Shown: piece after piece, positions 52,274 through 61,036 of the stretch
Layout of the letters: the number at the start of each line of letters is the position of its first letter
Position numbering within the stretch: the stretch's first letter is position 1
Assembly (NCBI GenBank): GCA_031272985.1
Contig: JAISSU010000002.1
Location: forward strand, 1 to 64,000
Length of the DNA stretch: 64,000 bases
DNA from: Lachnospiraceae bacterium
GTDB taxonomy: Bacteria; Bacillota; Clostridia; Lachnospirales; Lachnospiraceae
Direction: 5' to 3'
Made by a program: the position numbers and the translations under genes
The notes under the pieces: model-generated
The model's input: only the letters and a program-made list of their open reading frames with translations
Database searches by the model: none
Told to the model about the DNA's origin: nothing

Positions 52274-52300
52274 AGCACCCTGGCGACGGGTGCTTTTCTT
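52273..52300 (+). terminator. Terminator after the WYL gene
   Basis: AAGCACCC (52273-52280) pairs with GGGTGCTT (52288-52295), followed by TTCTT. It marks the right edge of the accessory island and lies three bases before a tRNA gene. Confidence 0.8.
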
Positions 52301-52302
52301 CC

Positions 52303-52376
52303 TGGGCATGTGCGGACTTGAACCGCAGACCTCCTGCATGTGAGGCAGGCGCTCTAACCGGCTGAGCTACATCCCC
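52303..52376 (-). tRNA. tRNA-Val (anticodon CAC)
   Basis: Minus strand: GGGGATGTAGCTCAGCCGGT at the 5' end, anticodon arm CCTGC-CTCACAT-GCAGG (CAC), GGTTCAAGTCC, acceptor 3' side CATGCCC plus A. The fourth acceptor pair is G-G instead of a Watson-Crick pair, an oddity. Confidence 0.9.
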
Positions 52377-52401
52377 GTTTTATTATATCTTTTAAAAACA
52401 A

Positions 52402-52474
52402 TGCGCGATCAGGGGCTCGAACCCTGGACACCCTGATTAAGAGTCAGGTGCTCTACCAACTGAGCTAATCGCGC
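52402..52474 (-). tRNA. tRNA-Lys (anticodon CTT)
   Basis: Minus strand: acceptor GCGCGAT/ATCGCGC with discriminator A, TAGCTCAGTTGGTAGAGC D arm, anticodon arm CCTGA-CTCTTAA-TCAGG giving CTT, GGTTCGAGCCC T arm. No encoded CCA. Confidence 0.95.
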
Positions 52475-52622
52475 ATTCTGCAAATTCTTTTACATTTCGT
52501 AAATTTTTTTCTTCCTGAAATGTAACGCAAGTGCTATTATAGTATAGCAATTCAAAAAAATCAAGACCTTGTTTAGTCTTAAATCAGATACTTTAAATTT
52601 TATAAAAGGAGCATCTTATCTT

Positions 52623-53636
52623 ATGGTAATTGTATTTAAACCGTATACCACAGAATACGACGTGGCGAGGGTCGAACAGCTGATTAAAAAGCGCGGATTG
52701 GACACTCATATTATCGTGGGTGCAGGACAGACCATCATCGGATGTATCGGTGATACCACGCGTATTGATCCGAAGCTTTTCGAGGTGGACGCGAGTGTTG
52801 ATAAGGTTATCAGAGTAGAGGAACCTTATAAACTCGCAAATCGCGCATTTCATCCCGAGCCGACCGTCGTGGATGTCTCGGGGGTAAAAATCGGAGGGGG
52901 CAATATCGCTTTTATCGCCGGACCCTGTTCTGTGGAATCACCCGAGCAAGTGACTGAGGTGGCAATAAGTGTAAAGAAATCAGGAGCGAATCTCCTAAGA
53001 GGGGGCGCTTTTAAACCGAGGACAAGTCCGTATTCCTTTCAGGGAATGGGTTTAAAAGGTCTGGAGTATTTAGTTGAAGCAAAAAAGGTGACCGGTCTTC
53101 CGATTGTCTCCGAGCTTATTTCGCCGGAGTATCTAAGCGTCTTTGAAGAGCAGGTGGATTTAATCCAAATCGGTGCCCGAAATATGCAAAATTATGATTT
53201 ACTGAAGCAATTGGGGCATTGTAAGCGACCAATTCTTTTAAAGCGCGGGTTTAATGCTACTTATGAGGAGTGGATAATGTCTGCCGAGTATATTATGGCA
53301 TCCGGTAATGAAAATGTAATTCTCTGCGAGAGAGGCATCCGTACTTTTGAGACCTATACGCGAAATACCCTTGATTTACAGAGCATTCCGGTGATTAAAA
53401 AGCTCACGCATTTGCCCGTTATCGTAGACCCGAGCCATGCGGGTGGGAAATGGTGGCTCGTAGAGTCCATGTCAAAGGCTTCTATTGCCGCAGGCGCAGA
53501 CGGTCTCATGGTAGAGGTGCATAATGACCCAGAAAGCGCGCTGTGCGACGGGGCACAGTCTCTAAAACCGGTTAAGTACGAGCATTTAATGAAAGAGCTG
53601 ACCGCAGTTGCAGATGCACTCGGGATGAAACATTAA
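52623..53636 (+). CDS. aroF: 3-deoxy-7-phosphoheptulonate (DAHP) synthase, AroF type
   Basis: First step of the shikimate pathway: phosphoenolpyruvate plus erythrose 4-phosphate to DAHP. The ATG at 52623 is chosen as start (MVIVFKPYTTEYDV, the regulatory ferredoxin-like domain of the short type I-beta enzymes); AAGGAG is 11 bases upstream. The 337 residues show AGPCSVES (about 98-105), LLRGGAFKPRTSPYSFQGMG, QIGARNMQNYDLLKQLG, ILLKRGF, ERGIRTFE and VDPSHAGGK, all active-site phrases. The N-terminal domain usually mediates feedback by Phe/Tyr. The aroB gene follows. Confidence 0.94.
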   Translation: MVIVFKPYTTEYDVARVEQLIKKRGLDTHIIVGAGQTIIGCIGDTTRIDPKLFEVDASVDKVIRVEEPYKLANRAFHPEPTVVDVSGVKIGGGNIAFIAGPCSVESPEQVTEVAISVKKSGANLLRGGAFKPRTSPYSFQGMGLKGLEYLVEAKKVTGLPIVSELISPEYLSVFEEQVDLIQIGARNMQNYDLLKQLGHCKRPILLKRGFNATYEEWIMSAEYIMASGNENVILCERGIRTFETYTRNTLDLQSIPVIKKLTHLPVIVDPSHAGGKWWLVESMSKASIAAGADGLMVEVHNDPESALCDGAQSLKPVKYEHLMKELTAVADALGMKH

Positions 53637-53749
53637 GTAAAAGTACTAACGAAAAACTTTTCGAAATTAGTATTGCAATAGCATTATTACCAAAGAAATT
53701 GAACATGTAAAGCTGCAGAAGAGATTCAATAGTACAAAACGGGGGGAAC

Positions 53750-54796
53750 ATGCAGATTAGAATTTCATCTCAGGAAAGCACATATCCGATTTTCATTGAA
53801 CCGGGAGTTTTAGATAAAATCCCATCACTTTTGCCGAAGTTTATTGACGGAAATAAGCTAATGATTATTTCCGATTCCAATGTATTTCCGCTTTATGGGC
53901 AAAGACTTGCGGACCTTTTGAGCAATGATTTCGAGGTTTCGACTCATGTTTTGCCATCCGGAGAGAAGACAAAGCAATACGAGAGTCTGTTTGGCATATA
54001 CAATGCTCTTTTGGATGGCGGTTTTACCAGAAGTGATAGCATAATAGCTCTCGGAGGGGGCGTGATAGGCGATCTCGCGGGATTTGCTGCGGCCAGTTTC
54101 TTGCGTGGGATTCCTTTTATTCAGATACCGACTTCACTGCTGGCTCAGGTAGATTCTTCAGTCGGAAGCAAGGTTGGCGTGGATTTGCCACGGGGAAAGA
54201 ATCTTGTCGGGGCATTTTATCATCCCAAAGCCGTATTTATTGACCCTGACGTACTTACTACTTTGTCCGGACGTTTCATTAGAGACGGCATGGCGGAGGT
54301 GATTAAATACGCCGCGATCAGGGATCTATTATTCTTTGAACAATTGGAAAAATACGATGGTTACAGACGCGTGACGACGAATATTCAAGAGATAGTAACT
54401 CTTTGTGTCGATTGGAAAAGAAAACTCGTTGAGCAGGACTTATATGATAAAGGGACGAGGATGCTTCTTAACTTCGGGCATACCATTGGACACGCCATTG
54501 AGGTGAAAGGCGATTTCGAAAAAGAAACTCACGGGGAAGCCGTCTCGATTGGCATGTCAATTATCACACATTGGTCAGAAGCAAAGGGGTTAACAGAAAA
54601 AGGCACCGCAAAAAGGCTGGACTCGCTATTGGAAATGTATGCCTTGCCATTGCGAAGCGAGTATTCTTTGGATGAACTCAAAACTGCAATTGCAATGGAT
54701 AAAAAGAACCTTGAAGGAAAACTGAATTTGGTGCTTTTAAAGAACATCGGCGGCGCATACGTTGAAAAGACAGATGTTAACTCACTGATTGTGTAA
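53750..54796 (+). CDS. aroB: 3-dehydroquinate synthase
   Basis: Second shikimate-pathway enzyme: NAD- and metal-dependent cyclisation of DAHP. In 348 residues: ISDSNVFPLYG, LPSGEKTKQYES, DSIIALGGGVIGDLAGFAAASFLRGIPFIQIPTSLLAQVDSSVGSK (ends IIALGGGVIGDLAGF and LLAQVDSSVGSK), GMAEVIKYA and the metal-binding HTIGHAIE and HGEAVSIGM. It lies about 110 bases after DAHP synthase, in the same direction. Confidence 0.95.
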   Translation: MQIRISSQESTYPIFIEPGVLDKIPSLLPKFIDGNKLMIISDSNVFPLYGQRLADLLSNDFEVSTHVLPSGEKTKQYESLFGIYNALLDGGFTRSDSIIALGGGVIGDLAGFAAASFLRGIPFIQIPTSLLAQVDSSVGSKVGVDLPRGKNLVGAFYHPKAVFIDPDVLTTLSGRFIRDGMAEVIKYAAIRDLLFFEQLEKYDGYRRVTTNIQEIVTLCVDWKRKLVEQDLYDKGTRMLLNFGHTIGHAIEVKGDFEKETHGEAVSIGMSIITHWSEAKGLTEKGTAKRLDSLLEMYALPLRSEYSLDELKTAIAMDKKNLEGKLNLVLLKNIGGAYVEKTDVNSLIV

Positions 54797-54816
54797 AGTG
54801 GTAGAAGAGGAAAAAT

Positions 54817-55569
54817 ATGCAGAAAAAGAAATTGACAGGGAAAACAGCAGTAGTAACAGGAGCCGGTCGCGGAATAGGAAGAGAAATAGCTCTGGAACTT
54901 AGCAGGGAGGGGGCGGCTTTGGTAATCGTATCCAGAACTGAAAGCGAGCTTGAAGAAACCGCGAGGATGATTGAGGAAGCAGGCGGAAAGGTTAAACTTG
55001 TAGTCGCGAATCTTCTAAATGAAGAAGAAGTGATTAAATTAAAGGAAATAGCATTGACTATTGACGGCAAAATTGATATTTTAGTGAATAATGCCGGTGG
55101 TTATCCGAAGGAATTTTACTCCGAGACCGGAAAGCCCACTCTTAATCTTTGGGAATGGAGCGAAAGCCAGTGGGACATGATTTTGGAAACTAATATGAAA
55201 ATCCCATTTTTATGCTTAAAAACCTTCCTTTCACTCATGGTAACCCAAGGATTCGGAGACGTCGTTAATATTTCTTCCAGAATGGGAAGAATAGCCTCTC
55301 AAATGGGAGCGTACGCGGTCGCTAAGGGCGGCATCATCACTATGACGAAGACCGCAGCCATTCAAACGAAAGATTTTGGTGTCAAAGTAAATGCAATTGC
55401 ACCCGGAATCTTGGACACGCCGGGTCAAAAGGTGTATAATCATGCTATAGGGCAGGACGGGGTTCAAATGGGAGAGGCGTCATCCGTAGCTAAAGCGGTC
55501 TTGTATTTAGTTGCCGATGCCCCTGCCGTAATGACGGGTCAGACTCTGGATTTGTTTACTACACTATAG
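54817..55569 (+). CDS. Short-chain dehydrogenase/reductase
   Basis: 250 residues: TGAGRGIGREIALELSREG (cofactor loop), VSRTESE, NNAGGYP, catalytic Ser in ISSRMGRIASQMG and YAVAK as YxxxK. The end TGQTLDLFTTL is typical of this family. It follows aroB by 20 bases; shikimate dehydrogenase belongs to a different family, so this is not AroE. Substrate unknown. Confidence 0.85.
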   Translation: MQKKKLTGKTAVVTGAGRGIGREIALELSREGAALVIVSRTESELEETARMIEEAGGKVKLVVANLLNEEEVIKLKEIALTIDGKIDILVNNAGGYPKEFYSETGKPTLNLWEWSESQWDMILETNMKIPFLCLKTFLSLMVTQGFGDVVNISSRMGRIASQMGAYAVAKGGIITMTKTAAIQTKDFGVKVNAIAPGILDTPGQKVYNHAIGQDGVQMGEASSVAKAVLYLVADAPAVMTGQTLDLFTTL

Positions 55570-55613
55570 AAGAAGCGTCGCTTTTGCGGCTGATATGTTG
55601 GAAGGGGATTTAA

Positions 55614-56411
55614 GTGGTTCACGCATTCTATTCACACATTGCACCCCTCTATAACGAGGAGACTTACCGGTTTTATTATGAGAGGTGCCCCTTCTTCAGA
55701 CAGCATAAAGCAGACAGAATCAGAGATTTAAGGCATAAGGCACAGAGCATAGGCGTTTGGGTACTGCTCGAAACAGCTTGGGATAGATTGGGATTATGCG
55801 GGCATCCGAATAATACAGAAGGCGTTTTTGCATATAATCTTTCACATTCGGGCGAGTATGTGCTATGCGCAATCAGCGATACGGACGATCATTCGCTGAA
55901 AATAGGCTGTGATGTGGAAATCATAAAAGAAGCGAAACTTATCCTGGCAAAGCGATTTTTTGCCAAGGATGAATACGAAAAGCTACTGACGTTTTCGGAT
56001 GACAAAGAGCTTTTAAACCGGAGATTTTACCGTTTCTGGGTCTTAAAGGAAAGTCTCATGAAAGCCACCGGGCAGGGGATGAAAATACCTCTTGACGAGG
56101 TGGAAATCATGTGGAATATAAAAGATATGCCGGTTTTAAAGGGTATACCGCGAAATCTGGGGGATGCCTGGTATTTCAGGGAATTTCAGATTCCGACTGT
56201 TGACTTCGAGTCTGCAGTGCCCGATTCGGGTATAAAAGAGGATTTCGGGATTATTAATGAGAAAGGAGGCGGAGCATCTTCATCAAAAATAATTGATTCT
56301 ATTAACCGTAACGAGCATTTGGTTGATTCGGCAAGGGTAGCCATCTGTGCGAACAAAGATATTATTTCGGACAGGTTGACGCTTATAACAGCGTTTGATA
56401 CAATGAGGTAG
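55614..56411 (+). CDS. Sfp-type 4'-phosphopantetheinyl transferase
   Basis: Attaches the phosphopantetheine arm to carrier proteins. The 265-residue product starts at GTG 55614 (AAGGGG upstream) and has the Mg-binding KIGCDVEII (about 100-108) and RFWVLKESLMKATGQGM (about 145-161), the two family signatures. NLSHSGEYVLCAIS precedes them. No polyketide or peptide synthetase gene is in the window, so it may serve fatty acid ACP or distant clusters. The C-terminal 60 residues (after IPTVDFESAVPDSG) are not conserved family sequence. Confidence 0.88.
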   Translation: MVHAFYSHIAPLYNEETYRFYYERCPFFRQHKADRIRDLRHKAQSIGVWVLLETAWDRLGLCGHPNNTEGVFAYNLSHSGEYVLCAISDTDDHSLKIGCDVEIIKEAKLILAKRFFAKDEYEKLLTFSDDKELLNRRFYRFWVLKESLMKATGQGMKIPLDEVEIMWNIKDMPVLKGIPRNLGDAWYFREFQIPTVDFESAVPDSGIKEDFGIINEKGGGASSSKIIDSINRNEHLVDSARVAICANKDIISDRLTLITAFDTMR

Positions 56412-56462
56412 AAATAATTTTGTTAACTTTTCAGGGTCCAAATGGACGAAATGGAGTCTAAA

Positions 56463-57641
56463 ATGCCGGATTTAACATTCGCCGAACAGGTAAAAATTAT
56501 TTTAAAGAGAAAAAAGCTGACCATTAAGCAACTCGCGGAAATGGTTGAGAAGGAGACGGGCAAAAACATGTCCCGTCAGAATATGACGCAACAGCTTAGC
56601 AGGGACAATTTTCAGGAGCAGGATATGCGCCTGATTGCCGACGTCTTAGGTTGCACATTCCAATTAAATATTGTAGATGCCACACCGGAACGATTGACGG
56701 AAAAGCAGTTTGAAAGGCAAGTCGAAAGACCGATCGAAAAGCCAATCGAAAAGCCGATCGAAAAGCCAATCGAAAAGCCAATCGAAAAACCGATCGAAAA
56801 ACCAATCGAAAGCCGGATCGAAAGACCTATTGAGGAAACTGTCGAAAAGGCCATCGAGGAAACTATAAAAGAAACGATTAAGGAAACGGTCGCGGAACAT
56901 GAAGAAGCCACCTCCGAAAAAGATATTACGATCGGAGAATGGGCAAAGCTTCACAAAGAACTTGACGAACTCTCTACTATCAGCGTTGCAAATGATGTCT
57001 GGGAAGAAGAGGAGCCCGAGGAAGAATTCGATGAAATTGTCACCGAAGACGGCGAGACGATTGAGGATTTGCTACGCGAGGTAGAGGCCATCGAAGAAGA
57101 ATCCAAAGATGTTCCCCAAAGACGCGTTAAGGAACAGGCCATTGAGCCATCAGATGAGCGAAAGAGTGCCGGATGGCGCAATCTACTGACTTTTGGGCGC
57201 AAACGCGGTGACAAAGACGATGATGTAGATGAAATAACGATATTGCAGGAAACTTTAGCCGCAGATCAAGAAGATTATTATGATGATTTAGGCGGGGGTT
57301 TTGATGATATTCCCAATGACGACGAGTACGAAATAGAAGAAAAGCCGCAAGCCAAACGTAATAATCGCAAGTCGGCTAAATTCGACACATCGGATATTGA
57401 AGTCATTGACTATGAAGAAATTGACAATATTGAAAATGAAATTGAAATAAACCCGTATACCGGAAAGGAATACGAGTCTAACAGTGTGCGCACCCATCCG
57501 TCGCGTCTCGGATATGTTCAGGTCTATGACAGAAAAGGACATAAATGGACAGACATGACTGAGTGGGCATTTTTGGGTTATGAGGAGAAAAAAAGAGCAA
57601 AAATGGGTAAAAACTACGAGTCGCCCATATATTTAGATTAA
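56463..57641 (+). CDS. Helix-turn-helix protein with KPIE repeats, unknown role
   Basis: The start at 56463 is preferred for GGAG six bases upstream; ATG 56442 is possible. 392 residues: an N-terminal helix-turn-helix of Xre type (TFAEQVKIILKRKKLTIKQLAEMVEKETGKNMSRQNMTQQL, ends TFAEQVKIIL and SRQNMTQQL); an array of the tetrapeptide PIEK (about 80-115, six near-identical units plus variants); acidic low-complexity sequence; and a C-terminal conserved-looking tail (NPYTGKEYESN, YVQVYDRKGHKWTDMTEWAFLGYEEKKRAKMGK). It seems to be a cytoplasmic DNA-binding or scaffold protein; the disordered middle is highly charged. It is followed by dgt. Confidence 0.65.
   Translation: MPDLTFAEQVKIILKRKKLTIKQLAEMVEKETGKNMSRQNMTQQLSRDNFQEQDMRLIADVLGCTFQLNIVDATPERLTEKQFERQVERPIEKPIEKPIEKPIEKPIEKPIEKPIESRIERPIEETVEKAIEETIKETIKETVAEHEEATSEKDITIGEWAKLHKELDELSTISVANDVWEEEEPEEEFDEIVTEDGETIEDLLREVEAIEEESKDVPQRRVKEQAIEPSDERKSAGWRNLLTFGRKRGDKDDDVDEITILQETLAADQEDYYDDLGGGFDDIPNDDEYEIEEKPQAKRNNRKSAKFDTSDIEVIDYEEIDNIENEIEINPYTGKEYESNSVRTHPSRLGYVQVYDRKGHKWTDMTEWAFLGYEEKKRAKMGKNYESPIYLD
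56729..56833 (+). repeat. 12-base tandem repeat encoding PIEK units
   Basis: Units of the form CCGATCGAAAAG / CCAATCGAAAAG repeat in frame about nine times, alternating CCG and CCA. Variation in unit number would keep the frame but change linker length. Confidence 0.85.
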
Positions 57642-57655
57642 GTTGAGGAAACAGG

Positions 57656-59083
57656 ATGCAATGGAAAGAGTTATTGTCCGAAAAACGCTATAGGGAAAAT
57701 CCTTCCCGAAAAAAGACGGTAAAGGGCAGTGACCTTCGTTCGGAATTTGAAAAAGATTATCACCGTATAATCGGAAGCGCGTCTTTCAGGAGATTACAGG
57801 ACAAGACGCAAGTATTTCCATTAGACAAAAGCGATTTTATTAGGACCCGCCTGACACATTCTCTGGAGGTCTCTTCGTTTGCAAAATCACTCGGTCAAAA
57901 TATCGGTGAGAACATCTTGCGTTATCACAAAAATACCGGCTTTTTGCCGCGTATGAAAGATGATATCAGCAATATTTTGCAGTGTGCGGGGTTAATTCAT
58001 GATATCGGAAATCCTCCTTTCGGGCACTTCGGGGAAACCGCTATTCGCGAGTGGTTCAGAAGGAATTTGGGGAATTATTCTCTGTTGGGGAAACCGATTG
58101 ATTCTATTCTAACCGATCGTATGCGGCAGGATTTATATCATTTCGAGGGCAATGCGCAGGCGCTGCGTTTAGTCAGTAAGCTTCATTTCTTAGTCGATGA
58201 ATCGGGGATGAATCTGACCTATGCATTGTTAAACACAATAATAAAATACCCTGTTTCTTCTGTGGAAATAGATCCAAAAGGTAATAATATTAAGAATAAA
58301 AAAATGGGGTATTATTTAGCTGACGAAGACATTTTCAATGAAATTACCAAAGAAACAGGGACGGGGAATTTGCGGCATCCTTTGACTTTTATTTTAGAGG
58401 CGGCGGATGATATTGCTTATAAAACAGCTGATATAGAGGATGCTGTCATTAAGGGATTTCTGACTTATGAAAAGATATTAGGGGAACTCGAGGAGATGGA
58501 AGCACGCTTTAAGCCGCCGGAAGAGAGCTATTTTATCCCTTCGCGGAAATTCGCGGAGCTTTACCGTGTGGGAAAGGAAAGGCATGCCGGCGATCCGCAG
58601 GAGTACGCCATAAAGAACTGGATTGTGCGACTGCAGGGTTTCCTTATCCACTGTGCAACATTTGGTTTTACTAATAATTATGATGCCATATTGAATGGAG
58701 AATATTCAAAAGACATTTTCTATGGCACCTTTGGCGAAAAAATCATGGATTTACTCGGGGATTTGGCTTTCCGTGAGGTTTTCTGCTCGGATGCGATTTA
58801 TAAAATGGAAGTAGCCGAAGGAACAATGCTGAATTTCCTCATGGACAGATTTATCAGAGCGGCTGTTCTTTACACCGCTGACGATAAGAGCATGGATACT
58901 TTGGACCAAAGAATGATATCGTTTATTTCGGGAAACTATAAGAGGGCATATCATTTCCATGCTCAGGGAAAATCCGAAGAGGAAAAATTGTATTTGAGAT
59001 TACTTTTGGTGACAGACTATATTTGCGGAATGACGGACAGTTTCGCGAAAAGATTGTATCAGGAGCTTAATGCGTTGATATGA
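57656..59083 (+). CDS. dgt: Deoxyguanosinetriphosphate triphosphohydrolase-like protein
   Basis: HD-domain enzyme that removes triphosphate from dNTPs (dGTP in the model enzyme), adjusting nucleotide pools. The 475 residues show DYHRIIGSASFRRLQDKTQVFP, RTRLTHSLEVS (first His), GLIHDIGNPPFGHFGE (HD pair), FEGNAQALRLVS and EAADDIAYKTADIEDA (last metal Asp). It overlaps tadA by four bases (ATGA), so the two are translated together. Confidence 0.93.
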   Translation: MQWKELLSEKRYRENPSRKKTVKGSDLRSEFEKDYHRIIGSASFRRLQDKTQVFPLDKSDFIRTRLTHSLEVSSFAKSLGQNIGENILRYHKNTGFLPRMKDDISNILQCAGLIHDIGNPPFGHFGETAIREWFRRNLGNYSLLGKPIDSILTDRMRQDLYHFEGNAQALRLVSKLHFLVDESGMNLTYALLNTIIKYPVSSVEIDPKGNNIKNKKMGYYLADEDIFNEITKETGTGNLRHPLTFILEAADDIAYKTADIEDAVIKGFLTYEKILGELEEMEARFKPPEESYFIPSRKFAELYRVGKERHAGDPQEYAIKNWIVRLQGFLIHCATFGFTNNYDAILNGEYSKDIFYGTFGEKIMDLLGDLAFREVFCSDAIYKMEVAEGTMLNFLMDRFIRAAVLYTADDKSMDTLDQRMISFISGNYKRAYHFHAQGKSEEEKLYLRLLLVTDYICGMTDSFAKRLYQELNALI

Positions 59084-59553
59084 ATAATAATGATATGGCA
59101 TATATGCAGGCGGCAATAAGGCAGGCAAAAAAAGCGTTTGCGCTTAATGAGACACCTATTGGCTGCGTGATTGTTTACGAAGGAAGGGTTATTGCAAAAG
59201 GCTATAATCGCAGGATTACGGATAAATCTACGATTGCCCATGCCGAGATTTCGGCAATCAAAAAGGCTTGCGCGAAATTGGGCGACTGGCGTCTGGAGGG
59301 GTGTACGATTTATGTCACGCTGGAGCCGTGTCCCATGTGTGCGGGAGCTATACTTCAGGCACGTATCGACAGGTTGGTGTATGGCGCGAGTAGCCCAAAA
59401 GCCGGGTGTGCCGGCAGTATTACAGATATTTTTGCAATAAAGGATTTTAATCATAATGTCGAAGTGTCACGTGGAGTGATGGAAGAGGAATGCTCCGCAA
59501 TGATGAGCAGTTTTTTTAAAAAGCTGAGGGAGGCGGATAAAAAAGAAGAATAA
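59080..59553 (+). CDS. tadA: tRNA-specific adenosine deaminase
   Basis: Deaminates A34 to inosine in tRNA-Arg(ACG). The 157 residues have the zinc motif HAEISAIKKA (about 57-66) with the catalytic Glu, and LEPCPMCAGAI (about 84-94) with the two Cys. RVYGASSPKAGCAGS-like sequence (LVYGASSPKAGCAGS) follows. Overlapping start with dgt. Size and motifs fit TadA rather than cytidine deaminase. Confidence 0.94.
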   Translation: MNNNDMAYMQAAIRQAKKAFALNETPIGCVIVYEGRVIAKGYNRRITDKSTIAHAEISAIKKACAKLGDWRLEGCTIYVTLEPCPMCAGAILQARIDRLVYGASSPKAGCAGSITDIFAIKDFNHNVEVSRGVMEEECSAMMSSFFKKLREADKKEE

Positions 59554-59574
59554 GTACATTTTGCAAAATAAAAA

Positions 59575-59842
59575 ACCGTGCGTTACGCCTCGAACACGCT
59601 TCCTATGGTGTTCCCCCGATAAATCGGCTCAAATCAGGCACCCTTACGGCGCCCGGAGATTTCCGTTTAGCGCTGCTTCGTTCCCGACCTGACGCGGTTC
59701 GCGGACTTCCGCCGCGTAAGACCCGACTTTTCAACACCGAATCTCGGGGACTGCCATAAAAAGAAAGCCCTCAACGTAACATCACCCCTGCTATAGCGGA
59801 TTGCAGGTTCAAGGTACCGCTAACACCCCGGCTGCACGGACC
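59575..59842 (-). ncRNA. ffs: Signal recognition particle RNA, large bacterial type
   Basis: On the minus strand the RNA runs from GGTCCGTGCAGCCGGGGTG to GTAACGCACGGT, the ends pairing (CCGTGC/GCACGG). The universal SRP54-binding hairpin is visible as GTCAGGTCGGGAACGAAGCAGC, described by its halves GTCAGGTC and GAAGCAGC, at about 59672-59693. The length of about 268 bases and the 5' Alu-like domain (GCCGGGGTGTTAGCGG) mark the Bacillus/Clostridium form. A T-rich run follows the 3' end. It is convergent with tadA. Confidence 0.93.
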
Positions 59843-59845
59843 TTT

Positions 59846-59875
59846 ATTTTACATTAATTTAGCGCATGATGTCAA
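59846..59875 (-). promoter_or_regulatory. Promoter of the SRP RNA
   Basis: Minus strand TTGACA (59875-59870), 18 bases, TAAAAT (59851-59846); the RNA start at about 59842 is then 4-7 bases further. Confidence 0.7.
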
Positions 59876-59958
59876 ATTCAATAATAGCGTAAAGTAGTTT
59901 ACTACCGTAGCGCATAGTGTCGGGGTATTCCTCGACCGCAAATAGTGAGGGTAAAATC

Positions 59959-60831
59959 ATGAAACATGGAATTTATTATGCTTATTGGGAAAGACAATGG
60001 GAAGCGGATTATGTTCCCTATGTGAAAAAAGTAGCGAATCTGGGGTTTGACATTCTGGAAATCGGCGGAGCGCCGTTGCCTGATTACACGAAGGAACAGA
60101 TTCGTGCGCTTAAAAGAGCCGCGAAGGATGCAGGGATTAAGATTACCTGCGGATACGGACCTAAGCCACAGCATAATATCGCGGCGCTCGATTACGGGAG
60201 CAGAAAGGGTGCGTTCGCCTGGTATGAAAAGCTGTTTCAGGTTCTGGAGAAGCTCGAGTGCACTTATCTCGGGGGAGGTATATACTCCTATTGGCCTGTG
60301 GATTATGCAAAGCCAATCGAAAAAGAAAAGGACTGGATTCAAAGCGTTGAAGCAATGAAGGAACTCGCGGACAAAGCGCAGAAATACAATATTACACTCG
60401 GATGCGAAGCCCTGAATCGTTTCGAGGGGTATCTCATAAATACTGCAGCGGAAGGGGTAAAATTCATAAAAGAAGTCGGAAGAAAAAACGTAAAGCTCCA
60501 TTTGGATACCTTCCATATGAGTATTGAAGAAGATTCTCTCGGAGGGGCGATCAGGACGGCGGGAAAATATCTCGGAAATCTCCACACGGGGGAGAGAAAC
60601 CGAAAGGTCCCCGGACAGGGGAATATGCCCTGGTGGGAAATAAGGGAAGCTTTGAAAGACATAAAATTCGACGGTGATGTGATAATGGAACCCTTTGTGA
60701 CCATGGGAGGACAGGTAGGCAGCGACATAAAAATCTGGCGTGACATAAGCGAAGGCGCCACCATGGAAAAATTAGATATGGATGCCAAAAACGCGGTCGC
60801 ATTCCAACGATTTATACTTGATTATAAATGA
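59959..60831 (+). CDS. D-allulose (D-psicose) 3-epimerase family enzyme
   Basis: Interconverts D-fructose and D-allulose (or D-tagatose and D-sorbose in relatives). ATG 59959 is chosen because MKHGIYYAYWERQW is the usual start of clostridial enzymes and GAGGG precedes it; an earlier in-frame start at 59917 has none. In 290 residues the metal ligands and acid/base residues are visible: Glu in GCEALNRFEGY (about 150), Asp in LHLDTFHMSIEED (about 183), His in LHTGERNRKVPGQG (about 209) and Glu in VIMEPFVTMGGQVGSDIKIWRDIS (about 244). No sugar transporter or kinase is next to it, so its in vivo role is open. Confidence 0.93.
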   Translation: MKHGIYYAYWERQWEADYVPYVKKVANLGFDILEIGGAPLPDYTKEQIRALKRAAKDAGIKITCGYGPKPQHNIAALDYGSRKGAFAWYEKLFQVLEKLECTYLGGGIYSYWPVDYAKPIEKEKDWIQSVEAMKELADKAQKYNITLGCEALNRFEGYLINTAAEGVKFIKEVGRKNVKLHLDTFHMSIEEDSLGGAIRTAGKYLGNLHTGERNRKVPGQGNMPWWEIREALKDIKFDGDVIMEPFVTMGGQVGSDIKIWRDISEGATMEKLDMDAKNAVAFQRFILDYK

Positions 60832-60842
60832 TCAATATTTCG

Positions 60843-60872
60843 TTCGGGACGCCGTGGCTACGACGTCCCGAA
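60843..60872 (+). terminator. Hairpin after the epimerase gene
   Basis: TTCGGGACG (60843-60851) pairs with CGTCCCGAA (60864-60872). No clear T run follows, so termination is likely but not certain. Confidence 0.55.
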
Positions 60873-60895
60873 TAAATGATAGAATCAAGGTGTAC

Positions 60896-61036
60896 GCGCC
60901 CTAAAGGTCTTCGGCAAACCCTTCCTCACTCGCATGCCCGGCATGCGTCGCTTAGAAGTTTTGCCTCAGCGCGGGCGCTGAATGCATATATGATTCAATT
61001 TATATGCATGCGCCCTTGAAGGTCTTCGGCAAACCT
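60896..61036. repeat. Direct repeats flanking two palindromes, intergenic
   Basis: GCGCCCTAAAGGTCTTCGGC (60896 on) and GCGCCCTTGAAGGTCTTCGG (61010 on) are near-identical 26-base repeats running into AAACC. Between them are GCATGC-CCG-GCATGC and the perfect hairpin ATGCATATA (60982-60990) / TATATGCAT (61001-61009). The second repeat is 25 bases before aroK. Meaning unknown. Confidence 0.55.
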
